This document shows positions 34,100-45,351 of a stretch of 64,000 nucleotides of DNA, one piece after another. The notes under the pieces were generated by a model that was given only the letters and a program-made list of their open reading frames with translations, was not told where the DNA came from and did no database searches. How positions within the stretch are numbered: position 1 is the first letter of the stretch; every line of letters starts with the position of its first letter. The position numbers were made by a program, and so were the translations under genes. The stretch is taken from assembly GCA_949316235.1 (NCBI GenBank), contig OX438753.1, forward strand, positions 20,516,801-20,580,800, written 5' to 3'. Source of the stretch: Oegoconia quadripuncta (lineage: Eukaryota; Arthropoda; Insecta; Lepidoptera; Autostichidae).

Positions 34100-34289
34100 T
34101 ATGGTATACCGAATTACACTACCCCGAAACACGTTTGACTGAAGAACGGTTGATCGTGTTCCTAGTACATTGCGGAGTTGGTTTTAATTAAAAATTTTAA
34201 TGATGAACAAACTCCGCAATGTACTCGGAATTCGATCAAAGGTTCTTCGGTCAAACGTTTTTCGGGGTAGTGTAATTCGGTATACCATA
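34100..34289. mobile_element. MITE with ~80-bp inverted repeats
   Basis: 190 bp. The arms share 'tatggtataccgaattacactaccccgaaa' and 'tacattgcggagtt' read inward, with about a dozen differences, around an AT centre. No coding capacity. Confidence 0.85.
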
Positions 34290-34684
34290 TTTGTGGCCCT
34301 ACGTATGGTATACCTACATTAGCACATTTTAGCACAACTTTTTTACTTTATCAAAATAGCTGAATTCCTCTTTGCGTGTACTATCATCGCGTACGTAAAT
34401 AAACGATTATTCTTATTTCATCAAAATGTGCTAATGAAAGTATCTGTTTTTACTCGACTGTCCGAAGAGGAAGGGTATCGAGTGTATGTATATGTTGATT
34501 TCTAAATAGAAATTTACTTAGAAACTTAACATTAAGTCCCAAACGGCTTGGCCAATTTTGAAGTGTAATGTGTCTTTAGATTCGTCTTGGACCCAAGAGT
34601 GCCATTGGATACATTTACGGTAAAAAACCCACAAGGTGCCAGAAAAATACTAAACATGCTGTCGGATTTTTTTTTTAATAATAG

Positions 34685-35245
34685 GTTAGGAGTAATAGGT
34701 TAGCATGGTTTGGGCACATTATGAGGAGGGAAGAAAAAAAGAAATAAAGAAAGAAAAAGTATTTATTCGGTGTCACATATCGTAAACTAAACAATAATCT
34801 TAAATGGTCTTCCGTGGACTCCTTGAGCCAGACAACCACGCGCAGCACCGTCATGTTTGGACAAATTTATTTATGTAATTTACATAATACATACAAAACA
34901 TACCTACATAAGTAAAATATTATAAAATATTAAATAAACAATAAATAATTCACAATCACAAAGGGACGTAAAGAGACGAGTGCTAAGTATGAATATGGAG
35001 TGACTTTTTTTTCTTTTTTTTTTAATGCACGACGGGTTTGTATTTGACCTCAATCACACCTGATGTTAAGTGAAGATGAGGTCGAAGGTGGAAGGTGACT
35101 AGACTGCGTGAGGATATTATGTATGGGTGTGTATAAAGGGGTGAGTACAGAGATGACGGCTGATAGAGGAGAGTGGAAGAGGAAGACATAATGTGCCGAC
35201 CCCATCTTGAGTGGGATATGGGCAAGAAAATGACGAAATATTTCA
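34685..35245 (+). pseudogene. LINE 3' end, split by later insertions
   Basis: 34685-34740 ('ggtttgggcacattatgaggaggga') and 35095-35245 ('gctgatagaggagagtggaagaggaagac', 'gtgccgacccc') are the two parts of the LINE tail also seen at 780-1005. Between them lie an antisense retroposon end (34735-34900, 'gtatttattcggtgtcac') and an antisense SINE B tail (35030-35095). Confidence 0.65.
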
Positions 35246-35261
35246 TGCAATTTTATTAGTA

Positions 35262-35485
35262 TTTTTTTTTGGTTGGTACTTGACCTCAATCACATCTGAT
35301 GTTAAGTGAAGATGAGGTCGATTTCAGCGTACTGACCCGGAAACCCCAACACATTTGGGGGACTGGCTATCTTATCTCTGACAACCGGAACACAACAATG
35401 CTATTAACATTGGCGGCAGATTTAGATAACATGATGGTGGTTAGTCAGGCGGACATTTTAAAATGCTCTACCACCAACCACAGTA
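35262..35485 (-). repeat. SINE B, antisense, 5' head missing
   Basis: From the poly-T/'ggttggtacttgacctcaatcac' end to 'ggcggacattttaaaatgctctaccaccaacc'. The tRNA head is absent. Confidence 0.8.
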
Positions 35486-35727
35486 TATTGTAAGTAGGTA
35501 TTGCAGTCTCGATATGTGAAACCCTTTATATCCTGGATTCAAAATTGGAGCCACATCCACCGCAGGTAAGATGGATGGTCTATAATACATAAACACATCG
35601 ACGTAATCGATCGTTAGACATCGAAGTCTATTAATGTAATATACGAGTATGTTACGGTCATTGTAATAAATTTAGTTAGTATTAATAATACCGGTTATTG
35701 TTATTATAATAACCACAATTGGTCAGT

Positions 35728-35877
35728 GGTGTCGATTCGGATGTACACCACCTAAACTAAACTAAAACCAGTTTTAAAGTAGTACTGTATCTTTCTCCCT
35801 GGTGCAGTACGATGCGACGGCACCACTCTAAAAGTGGTTTTAGTTTAGTTTAGTTGGTGTACATCCGAATCGAAACC
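35728..35877. mobile_element. MITE with ~55-bp inverted repeats
   Basis: 150 bp. Arms 'ggtgtcgattcggatgtacacca' and its inverse 'tggtgtacatccgaatcgaaacc', each followed by 'taaactaaactaaaacc'-type sequence. No ORF. Confidence 0.85.
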
Positions 35878-35904
35878 AATACTTATTTTTAACAGGCACA
35901 GTAT

Positions 35905-36005
35905 TAACAATCATCATATTAACCACATGACGTCGACTGCTGAATATAGGCCTCCCCCACAGAATTCCAAAGTGAACGGTTGGAAGCGGCCTGCAACCAG
36001 TGACA
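35905..36005 (-). repeat. LINE 3' coding scrap (antisense)
   Basis: The reverse complement carries 'ggttgcaggccgcttccaaccg' and 'ggaggcctatattcagcag', the same tail-coding segment as 61644-61770. Confidence 0.6.
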
Positions 36006-36013
36006 GAAAACAA

Positions 36014-36073
36014 CGGCACCACTCCAAAACTGGTTTTAGTTTAGTTTAGTTGGTGTACATCCGAATCGACACC
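36014..36073. repeat. Solo arm of the 35728 MITE
   Basis: 'accactccaaaactggttttagtttagtttagttgg' through 'ccgaatcgacacc' equals one arm of the MITE at 35728-35877 without its partner. Confidence 0.8.
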
Positions 36074-36091
36074 ATTGTCATGAATACGGAA

Positions 36092-36156
36092 TGAAAAGTT
36101 ATTTTTGCCGGTGTTATTAGTAATTTTTAATAACACCGGTAAAAATTACTTTTCAC
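36092..36156. repeat. 27-bp inverted repeat (hairpin)
   Basis: 36092-36118 and 36130-36156 are inverted copies with two mismatches around an 11-nt loop, centred on 'ccggtgttatt'/'aataacaccgg'. Possibly a tiny MITE relic. Confidence 0.8.
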
Positions 36157-36160
36157 TGAA

Positions 36161-37663
36161 TATACCTTTTTTATTTGTGTAACCCCCGACGAAAAACGAT
36201 GGGTGTTACCTATGTGTTTGACAGCGTAATGCGTAGTCAGATGTGAGTGCGGTTTTTTAGCCCAGGAAAAATACGTTTAGACCTGGGAAAAATGTATAAC
36301 CGCGATTTTCTTGAAACATTTAATAAAGTGTTGTAAATGTAGTAACAAATGCTAAAAATTAAGCATTCGTAAGAAACGCAATTATGTATTATTTTTCCAA
36401 ATAAGTTAAAGTTGAAAAATGGATATTTCTTTTAATTCGAAACATTTAGTGAAATTATCGTTACAAAATATTAGTTCTCATTTTTATTTTTTAAGCAATG
36501 CAGCTCGACGACATTTTCAGCTAAAAACACATGCATGCTTAACTCTGACATACTTAGTTCTTTATCCATCAATAAGTTAACTGTGTTTAACAAGAGTGTA
36601 CCTAATTAAATATCAGTTAGTATTTATTGTTGTTAAGAAACAAATTAATAATAGGGTTTATTAAAAAAACATTTACTAAGTTATAATTTTGTTAGGCTTA
36701 GTTATTCAAAATTACATCTCTGATATACCTCTGTAAATTAGCAATTATAGAGGCATAAGTCCGTTCTGAATTCTAGCTAAACTAATTTTTTACCGTATTT
36801 TCCCTGGACTAGTTGTCACAGCGTGACAAGCGCTGTGATTGTTAAAAACGCACGTCGCGCCGCTTGTCGCGCAAGGGCGTAAGCGTGAAAACAATTTCTT
36901 AGACATGTTTCATGAAAGTTGATTAAGCCGAAGACATAAATATTTTATTTGCACATGGATTCATCGTAGATATTACAGATATTTAGCATTTATAAGCCAC
37001 TTTTTTCTGTTTATTTCGATGACGTCATAGTCTCTTGACGGTTTTAATTTTTTTTAAGCACTGGTTTGTTAGTTATGTTTGATGGTATTCAATTAAACGT
37101 TAGAACACTGTTGCTTTGGATGATAGGTATATCGCCTGTTTTCACGGAATTTTCATTTATAATTATTATAATATGAAGTGCTTTTGGTGGGATTAATCAT
37201 CATCATCAGCCGAAAGACGTCACCCAAAGATCTCCATAACGATCGGTCCTGCGCTGCCCAAACCCACCTCGTGGCTTATTATTATTATCTTCCGGTATGT
37301 AATTATTAACAATTCTCAATTTATTACACTGACCGCAACATGTATATTTAGTTAAAATACAACATACAACCTCAATAACCGCGCAGTCACTTTTAGAGTA
37401 AAATATGTACGAGCGGTTATTTATTCCGCTCGCTTCAACGGAACCGAACGGTCGATTGGATCTCAAAGCGTTTAATATAACGTGAGAGTTGTCTATTATT
37501 GCATATGGACGCATAACGTGTGAACACAAAATGAAACTGGCATTATTGGTGCACCAAACACAGGTTTAATATTTTGTATCCGCCATTTTGAGGGATAATA
37601 AATCGACACTATATACGGACGTTCATAATGGCAACACTAGAGAGGCATTTGGCTGAACGTAGG
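36161..37663. other. No gene seen; longest stretch without a recognised element
   Basis: AT-rich with a short dispersed-repeat start near 36180 ('aacccccgacgaaaaacgatgggtgtta'). At 36820-36890 there is a GC-rich patch with repeated 'ttgtc.cgc' words. The antisense frame 37206-37529 has no recognisable domain and I do not call it. This is the best candidate for native host DNA. Confidence 0.4.
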
Positions 37664-38068
37664 TAAGGTTGGCATTCCACTTATCAAATATCTTTGTCCA
37701 ATTTCGATGTTCAATATTTGATCAAATTTCTTTGAGGATACCCATTCCACTTGTCCAATATCTTTGTCCAAGATTTTGTATAGTCTGAGAAAGTTAAGGA
37801 ACGTGTAGCGATTTTAAGTGCTGTATTATCTTTTGATTATTCTTAAAAAAGAAAAAAGCGAAAAAAAAATTTTCGGTGAAGCCATGGTTCCAAAGGCGAA
37901 GAGAAAATTGCAATTCTCCACGAAATCTTACTTGCAACCATTTTGTTTTATGCCATTAATCTTTGATCAAAATCGGTGTAGTTAGTAATATATTTGATAA
38001 AATCGTTCAATTTATTTGATCAAATGTACATTGGACAAAGATATTTGATAAGTGGAATACCAGCCTTA
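37664..38068. mobile_element. Non-autonomous TIR element (405 bp)
   Basis: Ends are inverted: 'taaggttggcattccacttatcaaatatctttgtccaat' on the left, and on the reverse complement of the right 'taaggctggtattccacttatcaaatatctttgtccaat' (two mismatches). The motif 'cattccacttgtccaatatctttgtcca' is repeated inside at 37743-37772. No transposase is present. TA at the ends could be the target duplication. Confidence 0.85.
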
Positions 38069-38154
38069 GTCAATCTGAATCTGATAGAAGCATCGCTCAA
38101 GAGAAGAAGGTAGTAACATTTAATCCCGAGTCATAGATATTTACATTCAGTGTA

Positions 38155-39450
38155 CTAAGTATCGGGAATTTGTCAATAAAACAAAAAATACAAATTATTC
38201 ATCTAAATTTATTTTATCGCCTTCAAAGTAGGCCCCATCGCTTGCAATACAACATCTCCACCGCTTCACCCAGTCTTCCATACATTTTTCATAGGCTATT
38301 TGCGGTATGGCCTTTAGCTCATTCAGCGAATTTTCTTTTATGGCTTCTATCGACTCAAAACGTTTTCCTCGAAGTGGTAATTTTAACTTGGGAAATAAAA
38401 AAAAGTCAGACGGAGCCATATCAGGTGAATATGGTGCTTGGTCGAGAACTTTTGTTGAATTTTTCGCTAAAAACTCTTTCACTATAATGGCTGTGTGTGA
38501 TGGTGCATTATCATGGTGCAGCATCCATGAGTTGTGTTGCCACAAATCTGGACGTTTTCGGCGGATACTCTCACGCAAACGCTTCATGACGCCTAAATAA
38601 TATTCTTTATTCACTGTTTCTCCCTCTGGAAGGAATTCGGAGTGAACCACACCACGGTAGTCAAAAAAAACTGTCAGCATCACCTTGATTTTGGAGCGAC
38701 TTTGCCGCGGTTTTTTGGGTTTCGGCTCGTTTTCGAGACGCCATTCTGAAGACTGTTGGCTTGTTTGCATGTCGTACTCATAAACCCATGTCTCGTCGCC
38801 AGTTATTATACGTTTCATAAAGGTCGGATCCGTAGAAGCTCGGGAAACCATGTCTTCAGCGACATGCTTTCGCTGCGCTTTTTGAACAAAATTGAGCTCT
38901 TTTGGAACTAGTCGAGCGGCGACGCGTTTCATGCCTAAAATGTCAATGAGAATGTTGTGGACGGACTTAAAAGATATGTTCACCTCACTAGCCAACTCTC
39001 TCAGACTCATACGTCGATTTTCGAGCACTAGCTTCTTGATTCTGTCGATGTTTTCTTTGGTCGTAGCGGTTGAAGGTCTACCAGAACGAGGCAAGTCTAC
39101 TACTACTTCTCGGCCTTCTTTAAAAGCCTTATACCATTCATAAGCCCTTGTTTTCGATATACACGATTCGCCGTAGGTATTTCGCAACATTTTTAGTGAT
39201 TCACCACATGAAATATCATTTGAAACACAAAATTTAAGGCACACTCTTTGTTCAACAATATTTTCCATTGTAAAAATCGCCGAGGACTCAAAACTATGAC
39301 CAACAAAAAGTGTAGTTTAAAACAAATTAAATGACAGATCCCGCTCAAATTTTGCGCGCTAAATCAGTACAGTGCTACCAACATGCAGTAAAAAAATTAG
39401 AACAACCTCTTTTACGCGTGTCTTTTTATTGACATATTCCCGATACTTTT
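38155..39450 (-). mobile_element. Complete mariner transposon
   Basis: 1,296 bp flanked by TA at 38153-38154 and 39451-39452. The inverted ends share 'agtatcgggaat.tgtcaataaaa' (24 of 27 matching, by eye). It contains one intact transposase gene on the minus strand. The size is standard for mariner. Confidence 0.95.
38195..39268 (-). CDS. Mariner transposase, intact (357 aa)
   Basis: Cut-and-paste DDD transposase. The N-terminal half carries two helix-turn-helix units for TIR binding (YEWYKAFKEG, then SLRELASEVNIS), joined by a basic GRPS linker (residues 62-65, AT-hook-like). The catalytic triad is D158 (ITGDETW), D253 (HHDNAPSHT) and D288 (YSPDMAPSDFF), with 34 residues between the last two, the canonical DD34D of mariner. 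The WVPKEL-equivalent linker reads LVPKEL (120-125). The length is close to that usual for the family (about 345-360). No stop or frameshift is present. The antisense open frames inside it are shadows. The subfamily was not determined. Confidence 0.95.
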   Translation of the reverse strand: MENIVEQRVCLKFCVSNDISCGESLKMLRNTYGESCISKTRAYEWYKAFKEGREVVVDLPRSGRPSTATTKENIDRIKKLVLENRRMSLRELASEVNISFKSVHNILIDILGMKRVAARLVPKELNFVQKAQRKHVAEDMVSRASTDPTFMKRIITGDETWVYEYDMQTSQQSSEWRLENEPKPKKPRQSRSKIKVMLTVFFDYRGVVHSEFLPEGETVNKEYYLGVMKRLRESIRRKRPDLWQHNSWMLHHDNAPSHTAIIVKEFLAKNSTKVLDQAPYSPDMAPSDFFLFPKLKLPLRGKRFESIEAIKENSLNELKAIPQIAYEKCMEDWVKRWRCCIASDGAYFEGDKINLDE

Positions 39451-39764
39451 TACACAGAGTAGTATATAAATAAAAATGTTTACTTTCGCATATCAAGACC
39501 CATTTTGTTAGGAAAAACTAAAAATACAAGGTTAGTACTTCAAAACTACCAGGGTCTTAGTACACTGAATTAGGTGCTTGATAATTGTCACCTATTGGCC
39601 TAAAGATGTTCTTGCTGCACCCACGCTTTTTTAATCATAATAACGCTGAAGCTGTCTACCTCAGCATGTGCGAACATGGCCGAGGCACTGCAAAAGTATG
39701 GTATCCATAACCAGGGATACTTAGGGCATGTGAGTAAAACGAAAGGTATGATATTTGAGAGAGT

Positions 39765-40412
39765 GTGTAGATGACGGATTGCAGTATTTTGATAGACGGA
39801 GAAAAACTGGAGCAAGTGAGTGAGTTTGTGAATTTGCGTTCACTGTTTACAAGGGATGGAAAGTGTTACGAGGACATCGAAAGAAGAGTGAATGCCGGAA
39901 ATCAGGTTAATGGAGCACTGCATGCCTTTATGAGGAACCAGAATGTGTCCAGAAAAGCTCGTCTGGCTGTCCATGGTGGGGTGCTTGTTCCAACACTGAT
40001 TTACGGGAGTGAATGCTTGGTATGGCAGAAGAAGAATGAAAGGAGAATTAATGCAGTGGAAATGAGATTCATTAAGAAGTATTAACTTTGAAAGGTAGAA
40101 TCAAGAATAGCGTAATTAGGGAGTTAAGCAGTGTGAAAGAAGACGTAGTGACAAAGATTGAAAAAGGTATGCTGATATGGTTTGGACATGTGAAGAGGAT
40201 GAAGGAAGAGATATACATGCGAATGTGGATGGTAGTATTGGTAGGGGAAGACCACGGCGAACGTACCATGATCAAATCGGGGACGTCTTAAAGAAAGGCC
40301 AAGTCAAGAGTGGGTACGAACAATCTTAAAGCCGACGAGCATGTATGAACAATGTTATGAGAGGCAAATGAGGATCGTAGCAAGTGGAAGTCTGTGGTAC
40401 TTCATGGTATAG
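39765..40412 (+). pseudogene. LINE reverse transcriptase C-terminal fragment
   Basis: Frames 39771-40085 and 40088-40291 give the post-RT tail of an RTE-like ORF: FVNLRSLFTRDGKCYEDIERRV, GALHAFMRNQNVSRKARLAVH, VLVPTLIYGSE, AVEMRF, then after a stop and frameshift [30 protein letters not shown]. The antisense relative is at 10616-11012. 5'-truncated and dead. Confidence 0.85.
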
Positions 40413-40561
40413 TTAACCCACAGACTTCCCGTGTAGAGTTCAGAATGCAACGGGAGAATCTGCGTGCCAACATGTTCACCCTGACCGACGACACAGTATT
40501 ACAAACTCCCTAGGAAGATATTGTAATACTGTGCCGACGACCTACGTGTCCTTTCCATTTC

Positions 40562-40650
40562 GACTATTTATATAAATATTTATGCATGTTTATCCGTTAT
40601 CGAGTATCTTAAGTTTGAGACTAGATGATTGGTGTAAGATACCAAAATAT
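40562..40650 (+). repeat. SINE A2 3' fragment
   Basis: 'taaatatttatgcatgtttatccgttatcgagtatc' to 'gactagatgattggtgtaagat'. 5'-truncated. Confidence 0.7.
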
Positions 40651-40969
40651 TACTTTTTGTTTTTATTTTTTGGTATTAATAGTTAAATTATCGATTCTCT
40701 CCCTTTAAAACCACAGAGCATAACCATACCCACAGCTGATGTTTTTAACAATTTCGGAGTTGTAACGAAATTTTATTCCTAGTAAAAATCACATCAACGA
40801 CCTAGATGATAGTCATAAACATCTTATATTATATGCTTTGTTCCTTCACTACTTAATATTATGGTGTTAGCAACACCATCGTCGCTCCCTGTTACACGAC
40901 CTACGTGATGCTAGATTACACAAAGTGGAATTCAGCTATTTTGATAAATGTCAAGTGCTAAAACAGTCA

Positions 40970-41400
40970 AAATCAAATCAAATTAAAAATGTTTTATTTC
41001 CGTAAGTTATAAGAATAACATTTGAAATCTTCATGACATACAGTTATCGCTCATTCATTAGGCAGTCTCCCGAGAGAAGAACGAGCAAGAAACTCAGGAC
41101 TTGCTCCTTTTAAATAAGGCAATACAAATACAATTTGGAATAATTGTTAAATTTATGATTCGACAAAGAAAAATAAGAATAAAATATACTGGATATTGTC
41201 GAGCGGTTCATGTCCACGCATTCTTATCATCCAGATAGTCAGAAATTTTATAATAGCCTTTGGCACATAGTTTCCGTTTAATGGTTGTTTTAGGCAAATT
41301 TTGAATGTCTACCGGACCCTTATTATAAAAGCGTATACCTACATTGTCCCTTGAATGACTTACGAATGCGACGACAGTGCGAATAGTCAAAGGGAAAAGT
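40970..41400 (-). pseudogene. Jockey/CR1-type LINE 3' end (antisense, decayed)
   Basis: The reverse complement encodes RFYNKGPVDIQNLP and YYKISDYLDDKNAW before a stop, as in 24200-24347, followed by the UTR with 'gcaagtcctgagtttcttgctcgttcttctc' and a (TTGATT)-type tail at 40970-40990. Confidence 0.8.
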
Positions 41401-41959
41401 TAGAAAAACTGAAATTGAAGAGATGTTTATGTTAGATTTTACTTACATGTAAGTATAAGCATCACATTTACTATGCATTACTAAAGTGGCTGTATGAAAG
41501 AGAACAGTCGCGAACAATAGACGGGCGAAATGGTGATAAACATTGACTTATAAAATCAATGGTGATAAAGTTATTAAATGCAAGCCGCGGGCCGAAAGCT
41601 ACTGTGATTAAATACCGACAGCTGATGCGGTAGAAATTTTATTTAACTATTACTAAAGCCCGCACATAGAATCCAGCAAATAGCTCTGCTGGCAAACATA
41701 GAACAAGCGTTCATTAAACACTTCTGCGCAATTACACGGAAGAGTCGAGCGCTGGAAACAATGGTTTTATTTTGATGCCCCCTTCCAGAGAGGGAAACCT
41801 TCCAAAAACCTGCCAAGAGCATGTGGGGTACGCATCATTGGTTCTGTAGGTACAAAGTTATGGATGAACCTATTATATATAGGCTTATTTTTTTAGACAG
41901 AGTTAGTTGGTGCTTGTCCTTAATTACACTGAGGCCGAAGGTGAAAGATTAATATATAA
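41401..41959. other. No gene seen
   Basis: 'cattaaacacttctgcgcaattac' (41730-41755) resembles 2108-2132. Otherwise unremarkable. Confidence 0.35.
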
Positions 41960-42528
41960 TTTGACGCCCGATTGGTGTAATGGATAGTGACCCTATCAGT
42001 GAAACCAACGGTTGCGGGTTCGAATCCCGTAAGGGGTAAATATTTTTTTTTATGCACAACGGGTTAGTAATTGGCAATCACAGCTGATGTTAAGTGAAGA
42101 TGAGGTTGAAGGTAGAAGCGTGCTGACCCAAAAACCCCAACATATTTGGGAGAACTGGCTATCTTATCTCTGATATAACCGAAACACAACAATGATATTA
42201 ACATTGCTGCTTGGATTGCTATAGATAAGATGGTGGTAGCTAGCCAGGCGGACATTTAAAATGCCCTACCACCAACTAAACTGAGTACTTAAACATGTAC
42301 CCAGCTAGGGATCGAACCCGCTACCTCCGATTCGTAAATCCAAATGTTGATTAGATAAGATTGAGCCACGGAGGCGGTTAAAAACGTTGTCAGTATGATG
42401 AATACGAACATTTATTCCCGAATCATGGATGTTTACATAAATATTTATGTATGTTTATCCATTATCCATTATATAGTACAAGCTTTGCTTAGTTTGGGAC
42501 TAGATGATTGGTGTAAGTGTCCGAAATA
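41960..42528 (+). repeat. SINE A2 split by a SINE B insertion
   Basis: 5' half 41960-42044 ('cgattggtgtaatggatagtgaccctatcag', 'gggttcgaatcccgtaagggg'), 3' half about 42384-42528 ('agtatgatgaatacgaac' to 'gactagatgattggtgtaagtgtcc'). The interruption is the antisense SINE B at 42045-42380, so SINE B moved after SINE A2 here. Confidence 0.85.
42045..42380 (-). repeat. SINE B, antisense, nested in SINE A2
   Basis: Full-length family B from the poly-T tail and 'gcacaacgggttagtaattgg' to the head 'ttgagccacggaggcggttaa'. The short frame 42064-42255 on the minus strand is inside it and not a gene. Confidence 0.85.
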
Positions 42529-42694
42529 TATTTTTTTAAAGGTGTTTATTTGATTGCTCTTTTTAGGATTCCGTGGTCAACAAGGTACCTAATTATAACT
42601 TGATGTCCCCTACACCTAAAGAGGGGATGATTTTTTTTTATTTCGAACACCATCGTGTGATCTGTCGTTGGATAGGTCGTTTAAAAATATCAGT

Positions 42695-43660
42695 AAATGT
42701 CAAATCAAAAATCAAATCAAAATCAAATCGTTTATTTGCGATAAATGTGGTACATTAAAGTTGAACATGTATACAAAGGATCTCACATTTAACCATTTCG
42801 GCATGCAAAATTTGACATAGAATTTCAAAGCATCTCAGTTTGTCATAATAATGTACCTAAATATGATTACACATTACATTGCTTACATTTACTTACTTAC
42901 TATTATTATCATTATTTAATATTAATACAAAATGTCAAAAATTAAATTAAACGTCAATCAATAATTAATGTTGTCTCTTCATAATAATAACAATTGAAAG
43001 TCATGTTTAGCTTATGTTAATATGGCACATTAGTCATTCATATTCTTATATTATTACATTATATATATACATTGTTAAAGTAGATGAATACTTATTGAAG
43101 CATTATGACGGACGTTTGTCAAAATATTCTTTTATGGAATAGAAACAATTGCAAATGAGCCATTGAAGCAATAACCTTTTAAATATCCTATATTGAGCCA
43201 TTCTTATATCAGCTGGTAATCTATTATAGATTTTTATAGCCATAGAATAACCATTTCTAGCACATATATCTGTTCTGATATTGGGCAGCACGAGCTTGTC
43301 AGGGTATCTTGCATTGAATTTGCATACATTATCTCGTCTCTGAAATAGATTCAGTTGTTGTTTAACAAAATTACCGGTTTCGAATATATATAGCCCTGGC
43401 AATGTCAGCAGCCCCAATTGTTTAAATATAGGTTTACAGCTGGTAATGGGTGATACATCGCAGATTGCTCGAATGCATTGTTTTTGTGCTATAAAAGCTC
43501 GATTGATTTCTACCGAGTTTCCCCATAGCATGACACCATATCTGAGGTTTGATGCTACATATCCATGGTACGCTTTTAGTGCAGTGTCTTTATTGGCTAT
43601 TTTTTGTAATCTCCAGAGAGCATAAGCAAAACGGTTTATTTTAGTGCACACTTTATCAAC
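42695..43660 (-). pseudogene. LINE reverse transcriptase C-terminus and 3' end (antisense)
   Basis: The minus frame 43651-43103 encodes the end of a Jockey/CR1-group ORF2: FAYALWRLQKIA, ALKAYHGYVASNLRYGVMLWGNS, AQKQCIRAICDVSP, ARNGYSMAIKIYNRLPADIR, then a stop. The tail at 42700-42735 is (AAATC)n as seen on the plus strand. Another family than the fragment at 23930. 5'-truncated next to a MITE at 43661. Confidence 0.85.
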
Positions 43661-43855
43661 ATGTCGCAGGCAGATCGTTGAATTAGTCGTATTATGAAAT
43701 GTCTCGGATCGTTATGTATGGCGGATATTTCCTACATTATTGGAAACTGCTGCTCAGAGCGGATTGGTTAGGTTGTGCTAGGTTGCTTTGAATACTACCG
43801 AGGAGCCCCATGAAATGTAGAAATCTAGGCTAATTCAACGATTTGTCTGCGACAT
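43661..43855. mobile_element. MITE, 195 bp, 26-bp TIRs
   Basis: Left end 'atgtcgcaggcagatcgttg'. The right end read inward is 'atgtcgcagacaaatcgttg' with the following 'aattag' shared (24 of 26). No ORF. It sits exactly at the truncated 5' end of the LINE fragment. Confidence 0.8.
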
Positions 43856-44574
43856 ACACAAAATCACTAGCAACAGTGTTATATCTTAAATCGCTATACC
43901 GATTTTCATCAAACATGGCTTCTTAGCCATAGATAGATCTTAAATAAAACCACACTCAAATCGGACTATGCATTATTGAGATACATCCAGACAAAGACAG
44001 TGTTTTTGTTCGGGTTCAAAAATCGCTTCATAACTTGTGTTGGTGTGGCTGGCAGAGATAAGGGCTCCGGGCCGTTTTCACCATTTCGCTACGGGACACT
44101 AAAAAAGGTTGTAGGAAAGGGGCTTAAACTCCAGTCTATATGTAGGCACACAGAGCTACATGAGAGGCAAAAAACCCCAATTGTCCGACGTTTTCAGACA
44201 TTTCAATCTGTGAAACAATGCGCCAACTGTTTCCGAGACACATGACTGCACCGCTTTGTTGATTCGCGTGTAATTTAGTTTCTAGTTGCAAATTCTAGGA
44301 ATCTCATCTTAGAATTCCTGTTTGTAAGATCATATACTTGCTTTGTTATTATTTAATTGAGTTTTGTAATCAGTGGATTTTTGATAGGGGCGATGTTAAG
44401 GGCTCAGATGTGAATATATCCTAATAATAAAACTAACAGTTAGTCTCTTTCCATTTTTAAAATCGTCTGAAAGAGCACTATATTAAGGCCAATCAGTAAT
44501 GAATATCCTATTTTGTATGTATTATATTAATATATATTTAAGTACTTCTAGCACTCGTGGCGCAGTCCCATTAG
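43856..44574. other. No gene seen
   Basis: Begins with a dispersed degenerate repeat ('aaccacactcaaatcgga', 43945-43965). The 89-codon frame at 43976-44245 has no domain. Confidence 0.35.
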
Positions 44575-44885
44575 CTTCGTTTTCACTTTTTTATGCGTAA
44601 CGAGTAAGCACTTGGCCTCAATCACACCTGATGTTAAGTGTAGATGAGCCCGAAGGTGGGAAGCGTATTAACCCCATCTTACTTGGGGGACTGACTATTA
44701 TATATCTGATAACCGAAACATAACAATGCTATTAACATTGCTGTTTGAGGGCAGATGGGCTAGCCAGGCGGACATTTAAAATGCCAACCAAACCGTGTAC
44801 TTAAACATGTACCCCGCTGGGGATCGAACACGCGAGCTCCGATTCGTAAAGCCTGTATTTTTTACATTGAACTAGGGAGGTGGTT
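44575..44885 (-). repeat. SINE B, antisense, diverged
   Basis: From 'ttatgcgtaacgagtaagcacttggcctcaatcac' to 'acattgaactagggaggtggtt'. Older than most copies here. Confidence 0.75.
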
Positions 44886-45351
44886 AAAAATTTCATATAT
44901 GAAACCGATTTAGATCTCTAGATCAGCAGAAAATCTAACACAATTATTGTGCATAGAGTCCAAAATTGTACCTATACTAAAATAATTTGCAAATAATCCA
45001 TAGTTCCTAAACCATCGACGAGAATATCAAGCTCTACTCTTCGATAATGTACATCGACTGACCAAACCACTTCAAGTCGATCCTCGGTTCTCATTACCAT
45101 AAGACGCCTCTAGAGGCGCAGCCCGAAAGAGTTGTAAGGGTCAATTGATGATAGTCATGTGACTGATTTCGTGAATCAAAAAGATATCACGTCACATGCC
45201 AACAGATTTCTGGACATAAGCCTCTTCCATCACGCATCGCTATCCATTTGTCCTAGTCCATATTCGCCACGTAACCGGATTTATTGAGCTCTGAAGTCCG
45301 TATCTATGACGCTGATGCCCGTCACTGGTCTATGCTGTTTTGCTCAGATCC
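44886..45351. other. No gene seen
   Basis: AT-rich DNA with no recognised repeat or coding frame. Confidence 0.35.

Noticed and set aside
37206..37529. 107-codon minus-strand frame in the repeat-poor stretch
   Set aside because: No recognisable motif or coding signature; it could be random.
40485..40536. Hairpin 'cacagtattacaa...ttgtaatactgtg' as a terminator or miRNA precursor
   Set aside because: Short inverted repeat with no supporting context; probably a MITE scrap, too little to call.
43976..44245. 89-codon frame as a host gene
   Set aside because: No domain, no splice signals of note, and it follows a degenerate repeat. Not supportable.
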